Part shown: in pieces, positions 7,682-15,300 of the stretch | How the letters are laid out: every line of letters starts with the position of its first letter | Numbering within the stretch: position 1 is the stretch's first letter | From: Candidatus Omnitrophota bacterium | GTDB lineage: Bacteria > Omnitrophota > Koll11 > Gygaellales > Profunditerraquicolaceae | Reading direction: 5' to 3' | Assembly (NCBI GenBank): GCA_028717765.1 | Contig: JAQUNE010000015.1 | Location: 1-15,438 of the forward strand | Length of the DNA stretch: 15,438 nt | Program-made: the position numbers and the translations under genes | The notes under the pieces: model-generated | What the model saw: the letters and a program-made list of their open reading frames with translations, nothing else | Told to the model about the DNA's origin: nothing | The model's database searches: none

Positions 7682-8671
7682 ATGAAAAAAGTTGGATTAA
7701 CCTACGATTTAAAGACAGATTATAAGTTTAAGGCGGATGATCCCGAAGATGCCAATGCGGAATTCGATCATCCCTCGACTATAGATGTGATTGCCGAGGC
7801 GATTAAGGCGAATGGTTTTAAAGTCGAGCGTATCGGCAATGTCACTAATCTATTGGAAAAAATAGATTCATTAAAAGTAGATATAGTTTTTAATATTTCA
7901 GAAGGTGTCTCAGGCAGGAACCGGGAATCACAGGTGCCGGTTATTTTGGAGATGGCTGGGATTCCTTTTGTGGGAGCCGACGCCTTAACCTTAGGGTTGA
8001 CCTTGGATAAGGTAATGGCAAAAAAGATTTTTATCGCGGAAAAAATTCCTACTCCGAAATTTTTTGAAGTGAAAAATATCGAAGAGTTGACGAATGCCGA
8101 TCATTGTAAATTCCCTTTGATTGTTAAGCCCCGCTTCGAAGGTTCTTCCAAGGGCTTAAGTGAAAGTTCCCGCGTGGAAAATATGGAAGGGCTAAGAAAG
8201 CAGGTTGATTTTGTGGTGACCAGCTATAAACAGCCGGCATTAATCGAAGAATTCATCTGCGGCCAGGAGTTTACTGTGGCAGTCGTGGGCAATGAGGAGC
8301 CTGAAGTGTTGCCGATTGTGCAGATTAAAATTGATGGCAGGTTAAAACTTAATGATAAATTTTATACTTTTGCCAGGATTACTTCCGATAGATTAGAATA
8401 TATCTGTCCTGCGCGCATTACACCGGAACTCAAGAAAAAGATCGAAGATCTGGCTTTAAAGACTTATACGGCTGTAGAGTGCCGTGATTTTGGCAGGGTG
8501 GATTTCCGGGTGGATAACGAAGGTAATCCATTTGTCTTAGAGATCAATCCTTTGCCTTCTCTCTCTACAGAAGACGTGTTTATGCTATTGGCAAAGGCTA
8601 CCGGCATTACTTACGAACAGATGATCGGTAAAATATTAAATAGTGCGTTAACAAGATATAACCTTAACTAA
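7682..8671 (+). CDS. ATP-grasp ligase, D-Ala-D-Ala ligase-like (paralogue 1)
   Basis: Predicted to form an amide bond between amino acids or amino-acid-like substrates through an acyl phosphate, at the cost of ATP. ATP-grasp features are the TLDKVMAKKIF stretch, VKPRFEGSSKG (residues 148-158, ATP-binding loop), EEFICGQEFTVAV, RVDFRVD (Asp274) and EINPLP (287-292). Two regions differ from true Ddl. The usual HGxxGEDG is replaced by SEGVSGRNRESQVP, and the PGMTxxS substrate loop after EIN reads PLPSLSTED. The cell-wall reaction is therefore not assured. I prefer ATG 7682 because MKKVGLTYDLK lines up with the start of paralogue 2. TTG 7670 (four more residues) is a real alternative, because AAGGAG (7654-7659) sits 10 nt before TTG but 22 nt before ATG. 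First gene of a tightly packed cassette with a second ligase and kamA. Confidence 0.85.
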   Translation: MKKVGLTYDLKTDYKFKADDPEDANAEFDHPSTIDVIAEAIKANGFKVERIGNVTNLLEKIDSLKVDIVFNISEGVSGRNRESQVPVILEMAGIPFVGADALTLGLTLDKVMAKKIFIAEKIPTPKFFEVKNIEELTNADHCKFPLIVKPRFEGSSKGLSESSRVENMEGLRKQVDFVVTSYKQPALIEEFICGQEFTVAVVGNEEPEVLPIVQIKIDGRLKLNDKFYTFARITSDRLEYICPARITPELKKKIEDLALKTYTAVECRDFGRVDFRVDNEGNPFVLEINPLPSLSTEDVFMLLAKATGITYEQMIGKILNSALTRYNLN

Positions 8672-8675
8672 TCCG

Positions 8676-9674
8676 ATGAAAGTTGCGCTGACCTATAACT
8701 TAAAGAAAAAAGACCAGACTAAGCCGGAAGACTATTTTTCCGAATATGATTCTGAAGAAACTATTGGTGCAATAGTTTCTGCGCTAGAAACCAAAGGGCA
8801 CAGTGTAGAGGCCATTGATGTAGAGTATCCGCGCCTTTTTTCTTTCTTCAAGAAAAACCGTGTGGATATGGTTTTTAATATCGCAGAAGGCAGAAAAGGT
8901 AAATTCCGCGAATCAGAAGTGCCTGCAATTCTGGATTACTTAAATATTCCTTATACAGGATCAGATACATTTTCTTTGGCCCTGGCTTTAAATAAGGCCC
9001 TCACCAAAAAGATCTTAAAGGCCGAAGGTATCCCTACTCCGCATTTTCAAGTTTTTGCTAAAGAAAATACGCAATTATCTAGCGACTTAAAATTCCCCTT
9101 GATCGTCAAGCCTAATTGTGAAGGTTCGGCAAAAGGGATTAATAAATCCAATGTCGTGCACAATGCGCAAGATTTAAAGAAAAAAGTCAAAGAGATACTC
9201 CATTCCTATAAACAGGAAGCCCTGGTGGAAGAATTTATCGATGGCAAAGAGCTTACTGTGGGGATTTTAGAAAACGGAAAAACCACCATTTTACCCATCC
9301 TTGAGATTGATTTTTCCAGTTGTAAAACAAGCGGAGAATATTTTTATTCCTGGAAGATGAAGGAGTATCAGGGGAATGCGGAAATGGGGCTTGTCCCGAC
9401 ATTTCATTGCCCGGCGCGCCTCGATAAAGAAATTGAATCTAAGGTGAAAGAGGCGGCATTAAGAACACATCGGGCAGTAGGATGCCTGGATATTTCCCGT
9501 ACCGATATCCGTCTTGATTCCAACAATATTCCGTATGTTTTGGAAATAAACCCTTTGCCAGGCCTAGATCCCAAGGAGTCAAATTTTCCGATTATGGCCT
9601 ATGCCGCCGGCATGCAATATGAAGATCTTATCGAAGCGATATTAATCAGCGCTTCAGAAAGGACGAGGCAGTAA
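8676..9674 (+). CDS. ATP-grasp ligase, D-Ala-D-Ala ligase-like (paralogue 2)
   Basis: Same family and nearly the same length (332 aa) as the gene before it, 4 nt downstream with no clear Shine-Dalgarno, so it is probably translationally coupled. The pair look like an old tandem duplication: both begin MK.V.LTY.LK and share FNI(S/A)EG..G..RES.VP and EINPLP. Visible motifs are VKPNCEGSAKG (144-154), VEEFIDGKELTVGI, DIRLD and EINPLPGLDPKES (from Glu290). The acceptor-side loops differ: this copy has an insert reading SWKMKEYQGNAEMG before the CPARL motif and a longer loop after PLPG. The two enzymes probably use different substrates or act in sequence. With kamA 2 nt downstream, a beta-lysine-containing product is the most attractive inference. 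Ddl itself remains possible but would not explain two copies beside kamA. Confidence 0.85.
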   Translation: MKVALTYNLKKKDQTKPEDYFSEYDSEETIGAIVSALETKGHSVEAIDVEYPRLFSFFKKNRVDMVFNIAEGRKGKFRESEVPAILDYLNIPYTGSDTFSLALALNKALTKKILKAEGIPTPHFQVFAKENTQLSSDLKFPLIVKPNCEGSAKGINKSNVVHNAQDLKKKVKEILHSYKQEALVEEFIDGKELTVGILENGKTTILPILEIDFSSCKTSGEYFYSWKMKEYQGNAEMGLVPTFHCPARLDKEIESKVKEAALRTHRAVGCLDISRTDIRLDSNNIPYVLEINPLPGLDPKESNFPIMAYAAGMQYEDLIEAILISASERTRQ

Positions 9675-9676
9675 AA

Positions 9677-10870
9677 TTGAGCAGCATAAATAGTAATACA
9701 GTTGTTGCCGAACAGCAAAAATTATTGCCAGAGATTGGTCCCGCGCGCCAGATTAAAAAGATCCGCGATTATCAACAGATTAGTATTTATAAAGATGTTA
9801 ATCCTTTGGATTGGGAGGATTGGCATTGGCAGTTAAAGAATAGAATCCGCACCAAAGAAGAACTCTCCCAGATCATTAAATTAACCCCTGAAGAAGAAAA
9901 AGGCATTGATAAGGCAAGGGGGCGGCTTTCTATGGCAATTACTCCTTATTGGGCCGCACTAATTGATCCGGAAGATCCCGAATGCCCGATTAGAAGACAG
10001 GCTGTTCCAGTAAGCGCGGAATCAGCAGTTTCTCCTCATGAAATGACTGATCCTTGTGCCGAAGACAGGGATTCTCCGGCACCGCATTTAGTGCATCGTT
10101 ATCCGGACAGGGTTTTAGTGTTAGCTACTGACCATTGCGCGATGTATTGCCGGCATTGCACCAGAAGGCGCTTGGTAGGTGAACACGAAAAAGAGGATAA
10201 TTCTCCTGGGAGATTCGACGCGGCAATCGAATATATTAAAGCAAACCGCAAAATCAGGGATGTCTTGATTTCCGGAGGCGATCCTTTAATCCTAGAAGAT
10301 GAAGAAATCGAGAACTTGATCCAGAAGATCCGCGCAATCTCCCATGTGGAATTCTTAAGGCTAGGTACGCGCGTACCAGTTACTTTACCGCAACGCATCA
10401 CGGAAAGATTGGTGAATATGTTGAAAAAATATTCTCCACTCTGGATCAGTATTCATTTTAATCATTCAAAGGAGATTACCAAGCGTTGTAAGATTGCCTG
10501 CGATATGTTGGCTGATGCCGGGATACCCCTGGGTAGCCAGACCGTACTTTTAAAAGGCGTTAATGACCGGCCCTATATTATGAAACGCCTGGTGCATGAA
10601 TTATTACAAATTAGGGTCAGGCCATATTATATCTATCAATGTGATCCCGTAAGGGGAACCCAGCATTTTCGTACCCCTGTCGCCGCGGGAATAAATATTA
10701 TGGAAAAATTACGCGGCCACACCTCTGGTTATGCTGTCCCTACCTATGTAATTGACGGCCCTGGAGGAGGCGGCAAGATCCCCGTGGGCCCCAATTATAT
10801 CCTTTCGCAGGCTAAGGGAAAATATGTTCTGCGCAACTATAAAGGTAAGATCTATACTTACCTTGAATAA
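9677..10870 (+). CDS. kamA: Lysine 2,3-aminomutase, KamA family radical SAM/PLP enzyme
   Basis: Interconverts L-lysine and L-beta-lysine in the cytoplasm using S-adenosylmethionine, a [4Fe-4S] cluster and pyridoxal phosphate. The cluster motif is CAMYCRHC (Cys154, Cys158, Cys161) followed by TRRR, and the SGGDPL motif follows. The PLP lysine is Lys367 in IDGPGGGGK. Both acidic residues known to hold the lysine side-chain amine in the clostridial enzyme appear conserved (Asp323 in YQCD, Asp360 in VID). This favours lysine over glutamate, whose aminomutase has other residues there. At 397 aa it is close to the clostridial enzyme. The start is TTG 9677, 2 nt after the previous stop, with GAGG 8 nt upstream; no ATG lies near. 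No EF-P-modifying lysyl ligase (EpmA) or beta-lysine acetyltransferase (AblB) is in view. The partners appear to be the two upstream ligases. Confidence 0.93.
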   Translation: MSSINSNTVVAEQQKLLPEIGPARQIKKIRDYQQISIYKDVNPLDWEDWHWQLKNRIRTKEELSQIIKLTPEEEKGIDKARGRLSMAITPYWAALIDPEDPECPIRRQAVPVSAESAVSPHEMTDPCAEDRDSPAPHLVHRYPDRVLVLATDHCAMYCRHCTRRRLVGEHEKEDNSPGRFDAAIEYIKANRKIRDVLISGGDPLILEDEEIENLIQKIRAISHVEFLRLGTRVPVTLPQRITERLVNMLKKYSPLWISIHFNHSKEITKRCKIACDMLADAGIPLGSQTVLLKGVNDRPYIMKRLVHELLQIRVRPYYIYQCDPVRGTQHFRTPVAAGINIMEKLRGHTSGYAVPTYVIDGPGGGGKIPVGPNYILSQAKGKYVLRNYKGKIYTYLE

Positions 10871-10900
10871 GTACCCTTTGCAAGAAATGGGGAAGCAGAA

Positions 10901-12076
10901 ATGAAAATCAGGGTTTTTTCTCTGATTTTTATGTTTTTTCCAACCCTTCTTTACGCAGAAATAAATCCCAACGCAAGATTAGCACAGATAAATCAAATCT
11001 TAGATATTACAGAGTCAGCAATATATTCCCATTCCTATCCGACAAATAGCCTTAATTTAAACACGGAAAACAGGCTTCCTACCAATCTCGAAACCGCATC
11101 TACAATAGTTCCTTTAAATCAACCGCAAAATGATCCTGCTCAAAAAAAAAGGAATTCGGTTATTGAAAAAGCCTTATCCAGCCTGGAGATAAGCCTAGAT
11201 TTCGAATACAGTTTTGGCCTGAAGGGCGGGCAGACTTTTGAGATTATTGATAGCCGAGGAAGGCGTATTTCCAAGCTGCATTATTCTCATCGCGGCCAAA
11301 TGTATACTTTTAAGGGGGAGGCGAAAATCCTGCCGCAACTTTTTATCGCAGGTAGATATGGAAGCAGTAATTTTAAAAAATCAAACTCTACAGATACAAA
11401 TTGGCAGCCCGCTACTCGGCCGGATATTTGGTTCGAATCACATTCCCGCACAAAAACAGCTTTAGAAATTTCCGACCTTAATTTTTACTATCGGATTTTT
11501 GATTTAAATACCGAGAATATCAGAGGGAATGTATGGTTAAAAGACCTCTTTGATTATTTTAAGATCGGCAATAAAAACGATAAAATTACCTTTGATCTTC
11601 TTGCCGGTTACCAATGGCAAAAAGGCCGTTATGGAATGACCAATCTTGTGGATACGATGGAATGGTGGGTGCCGGTAAACAATCCCATCAACGGCCAAGA
11701 TTCATTCTACAAGATTGTTTACCGCGGGCCTAGGCTGGGATTTCGTACGCAGGCTACCTCTGGGAAATTCTCTACGAAGATCGCCTTTGCCTATTCTTTG
11801 CTCTCAACTAAAGCATACGGTTGGTGGAACACGACTACCAATATTTTTGAGCAGCACGGAAAGAATGGTTATGGTTTTGATCTTGCGTTAGAACTAGATT
11901 ATGAGTTTACTCCCCATCTCTTAGGAGGAGTAGGATTTAATTATTTATTGCGTAAACAAAAAAATCTCAAAGAATCTGCCAATCAGCCCGGCCTGGTTTA
12001 TGACGATTTAGATATTGTCCGCAACACTGATAGCTCTCTCTACGGCCCTTCTATAATATTAAGGTATATTTGGTAA
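10901..12076 (+). CDS. Outer-membrane beta-barrel protein, omptin-like, with altered active-site residues
   Basis: A signal peptide (residues 1-19, likely cut after LYA) precedes a polar linker to about residue 90. About 300 residues of alternating beta-strands follow, ending in YIW, an aromatic C-terminus as expected for BAM substrates. By eye, the barrel resembles omptins: GRRISKLHY, an early turn with TDTNW, the AGYQWQKGRYG strand, and FEQHGKN. Against OmpT, Asp83 appears kept (Asp165), Asp85 becomes Asn167, Asp210 becomes Glu317 and His212 is kept (His319). Proteolysis is therefore uncertain; an inactive barrel or a changed catalytic centre are both possible. The gene lies 30 nt after kamA with GGGGAAG before its ATG, so it may end the same operon. 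The barrel call is firm; the omptin link is moderate and needs a profile search. Confidence 0.65.
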   Translation: MKIRVFSLIFMFFPTLLYAEINPNARLAQINQILDITESAIYSHSYPTNSLNLNTENRLPTNLETASTIVPLNQPQNDPAQKKRNSVIEKALSSLEISLDFEYSFGLKGGQTFEIIDSRGRRISKLHYSHRGQMYTFKGEAKILPQLFIAGRYGSSNFKKSNSTDTNWQPATRPDIWFESHSRTKTALEISDLNFYYRIFDLNTENIRGNVWLKDLFDYFKIGNKNDKITFDLLAGYQWQKGRYGMTNLVDTMEWWVPVNNPINGQDSFYKIVYRGPRLGFRTQATSGKFSTKIAFAYSLLSTKAYGWWNTTTNIFEQHGKNGYGFDLALELDYEFTPHLLGGVGFNYLLRKQKNLKESANQPGLVYDDLDIVRNTDSSLYGPSIILRYIW

Positions 12077-12085
12077 GATCCTCCA

Positions 12086-12113
12086 TTGAAAAAGCCATAA
12101 AATATGTTATACT
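12086..12113 (+). promoter_or_regulatory. Extended -10 promoter upstream of the c-di-GMP riboswitch
   Basis: TTGAAA (12086-12091), a 16-nt spacer and TATACT (12108-12113), with TG one base before the hexamer (extended -10). It starts 10 nt after the stop of the beta-barrel gene. Transcription should begin near 12120, about 40 nt before the conserved aptamer core. This makes the protease gene an independent unit, although read-through from the upstream operon is possible because no terminator separates them. Confidence 0.6.
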
Positions 12114-12157
12114 TCTTTCGTAAATAGCAATTTGACAATTTGGTATTTTTGCACTGC

Positions 12158-12240
12158 TGAAAAAGGTAAACTCAGGGTAACCTGGGGGCGCAAAGCTTCC
12201 GGCCCAAACGTTTCTTGTTAGGGTAGCGGAGCTGCCAGAA
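12158..12240 (+). ncRNA. Cyclic di-GMP-I riboswitch (GEMM-I) aptamer
   Basis: The sequence matches the GEMM-I consensus in order. GGTAAAC (12165-12171) pairs back with the GCTGCC near 12231-12236 in P1. A stem CTCAGG/CCTGGG is capped by the GNRA tetraloop GTAA (12177-12180). Then come the core GCGCAAAGC (12188-12196) and TTCCGGCCCAA, a variable arm, and TTAGGGTAGCGGAGC. The adenine matching the ligand-stacking A47 of the Vibrio Vc2 aptamer is A12192. The base matching G20, which distinguishes c-di-GMP from the cGAMP-sensing variant, appears to be G12165, favouring c-di-GMP; this alignment is by eye. Two terminators follow directly, then the secreted subtilase gene. Whether ligand turns expression on or off cannot be told from sequence alone. 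Confidence 0.9.
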
Positions 12241-12246
12241 GCTAAA

Positions 12247-12277
12247 ACTCTAAAGCTTATACCTTTAGAGTTTTTTT
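12247..12277 (+). terminator. Intrinsic terminator 1, expression platform of the riboswitch
   Basis: ACTCTAAAG (12247-12255) and CTTTAGAGT (12263-12271) form a perfect 9-bp stem around a 7-nt loop, extendable by A-U pairs, followed by a run of T to 12277. It begins about 10 nt after the aptamer's closing stem. AGCTT (12254-12258) can also pair with AAGCT (12239-12243) right after the aptamer. That gives a possible alternative fold that would break the terminator. Confidence 0.85.
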
Positions 12278-12289
12278 GTTTTTATGATG

Positions 12290-12321
12290 CCCTAGGGATT
12301 CCCCCTAGGGTTTTTGTTTTT
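12290..12321 (+). terminator. Intrinsic terminator 2, in tandem before the subtilase gene
   Basis: CCCTAGGG (12290-12297) and CCCTAGGG (12303-12310) form an 8-bp stem with a 5-nt loop, followed by TTTTTGTTTTT. Each arm is itself a palindrome. It lies 13 nt after the T-run of the first terminator and 30 nt before the protease start codon, so a transcript must pass both hairpins. Confidence 0.8.
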
Positions 12322-12350
12322 GTAGGATACACGCAGAAAAAGGAGTTAAG

Positions 12351-15300
12351 ATGCCTAAGAATACGCCGAGACATAAAGAGATTAGACATACTTTATTTAA
12401 GTTGATTTTATTAAGCTTAATTTTTTTGCCTATTATTGCCTTAGCTAGCGACAACGAAACGATTAAGAACGTTACTCTTCCCGCAAAAAAAACGCCAGCT
12501 AGCCAAACCAACCAGACCCCGGTTAAGTATATCGGAGGCAATAATTTGATCATTGTTCCTATTGGCCAAGCCAGGCAGGGCGATAATTTAAGCCGTCAAA
12601 CGGCGTTGGGCCAGGGAGCAGAAGAAGGCGAAGTTCCTCCTGCACAAGAGGCAAAACCTGTTGAACCTATTTTAGCGCCAAAGCAGGCAACCGGAGAAGT
12701 AGTTGTAGGTTTTAAAGAGAATGTGAAGCCTGATCAGGTGCTTCAAGAAGCAAATATCCCTTATGAAAAAATTCAGCGGGTGTTTCCGATTGCCCAGTCA
12801 GTAAAGCAATTTAAAAAAGAAAATCGTTTGGAAAAGGATTCTGATGGTTGGTATTGGTTTTTCGGGAAAAATTATCAGGAAGTAACCGAAGAAGAAATTT
12901 TTTCCGAGGCTTACAAAAAAATGATCCCGGAAGAAAGAAAATTGTTCCGAGCTTATAAAATTACCATCCCGCAGGAAACTAGCGTGGAAGGCACGATCGA
13001 AACTTTAAAAAATAACCCTGGGATAGAATACGCTCAGCCAAATTATGCGATGCAGGCGTCTTTTACCCCGAATGATCCCTATTATAGTTCTTACGGCACC
13101 TATGGACCTTATGACGATCTTTATGGCTTGAAAAAAATTCAATGCGGCACTGCCTGGGATACTTCCAAGGGCGATAATGTTATAGTAGCCGTAGTTGATA
13201 CAGGAGCGGCATTAAGCCATCCTGATTTAGCAGGCAATCTTTGGACTAATCCTGGCGAAATAGCCGGTAATGGCATAGATGATGACGCTAATGGCTATAT
13301 TGATGATGTGCATGGATACGATTTTGCTTATCGGGATAGCAATCCTACTGATGGCGAAGGCCATGGGACGCACGTTTCCGGGACCATCGCCGCCGTTGGG
13401 AATAATAATTACGAATTAGTGGGCGTGGCCTTTAACGCCAAAATTATGGTTTTAAAAGCCTTGGATGACGGCGGATCAGGGTATATTGTTGATTTAGCTG
13501 AGGCTATTCATTATGCCGCGGATAACGGCGCGCAAGTTATTAATAATAGTTGGGGCCCGGCCTCGCGGCTGGCATCTGACCCGGTGGTAGAAGCAGCAGT
13601 GGATTATGCCTATTCAAGAGGTTGTGTTCTTACTTTTGCCGCGGGTAATAATAATGATGATGTGGCGTACTATTCTCCTGCTAATTATTCCAAAGTGATC
13701 GCTGTTTCCGGTACTGATTATAACGACGCACGCTACGATATGTCTAATTGGGGTAATGCCATACACGTAGCTGCTCCAGCAGTATCTATTTTGAGTTTAG
13801 CTACTAATGAAAACAATTTTGGCATTGGTACGGGGACTTCGATGGCCTGTCCGCATGTTTCCGGCATGGCTGCATTAATGCTGTCAAGAAAACCCACCCT
13901 GACTAATGAAGAAATAAAATGGCTGATGCGCTTTTCTGCGGACGACCTTGGGGCAGTCGGAAAAGATGCCTATTTTGGTTACGGCAGGATAAATGCCGCC
14001 AGGGCGATGACAGCAGTTTCTGACACTAGCGCTCCTTCAACTCCGGTAGTAACTGATGAAGGTGATACTACGACGAATCAGAACCAATTATATGCCTCTT
14101 GGACCGCCGCTGATCCGGAGTCAGGAGTGAGGGAATATCAGTATAAGATCACGCAGGATTCAACAGGCGGCGCAACCATAGTTGATTGGACAAGTACCGG
14201 AACCACGGCTAATGTTACTTCCGGAGGATTAAGTTTAACCAAAGGGGTAACCTATTATTTTAGCGTAAAAGCAAAGAATGGCGTTGGGATTTGGGGTAAT
14301 CTGGGATATTCGGATGGGATAAGAGAGGTCTCTGATAACCATGCTCCAGTTGCTGCTGACCAATCCGTGACCACTGATGAAGATGTTGCCAAAACAATTA
14401 CCTTAAGCGCAACTGATGCTGATGGCGATAACTTAATTTATAGCGTGGTTACTAACCCTGGCCACGGTGCTTTATCAGGTACTGCGCCAAACCTCACCTA
14501 TACACCCACAGCTAATTACAACGGAAGTGACTCCTTTACTTTTAAGGCCAATGATGGCCTGGCCGATTATAATATTGCAACAGTATCAATTACCGTTACA
14601 GCGGTAAATGATGCGCCAGTTGCCAATGACCAGTCAGTTACGGTTACAGAAGATACGCCTCGGGCGATTACCTTAACCTCCACAGATATTGATGGCGATA
14701 ATTTAACCTATTCTGTAGTTACTAATCCTAAGCATGGGACATTATCGGGTTCGGCTCCTAACTTGACATATACGCCTGATTCGAAATTTAAAGGTAATGA
14801 CTCTTTTACCTTTAAGGCCAATGATGGCCAAATAGATTCCAATACGGCAACCGTATCAATTCATATACAACATCTCAATCACGCGCCTGTGGCCCACAAT
14901 CAGTCAGTGAATACTGATGAAGACGCAGCCATAAGTATTACCTTAAGCGCAACTGACGCTGACGATGATAATTTAACCTATTCCGTGGTTAGTAACCCTG
15001 GCCAAGGCTCTTTGTCAGGCACAGCTCCTAACCTGAACTATACCCCGAATGAAAGTTTTTCCGGAGACGATTCCTTTACCTTTAAAGCCAATGACGGCCT
15101 GGCTGATTCCAATATTGCTACCGTGTCAATTAAAGTAAAACATCTCAATCACGCGCCTGTGGCCCACGATCAATCAGTGAACATTCGACAAGATACGCCT
15201 AAAGACATTACTTTAAAAGCTACTGATAAAGACAAAGATAATCTAACCTATACTGTTCTTACCAGCCCTACTCAGGGTTCTTTGTCAGGCACAGCTCCTA

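Noticed and set aside
12132..12137. Second TTGACA upstream of the riboswitch
   Set aside because: No -10-like hexamer lies 15-19 nt downstream, and that position falls in the aptamer start. TTGAAA-N16-TATACT just upstream is better.
12305..12553. 82-residue hydrophobic reading frame on the - strand
   Set aside because: It is antisense to the signal peptide and linker of the subtilase and to terminator 2. Its hydrophobicity mirrors the sense sequence, and the sense gene is certain.
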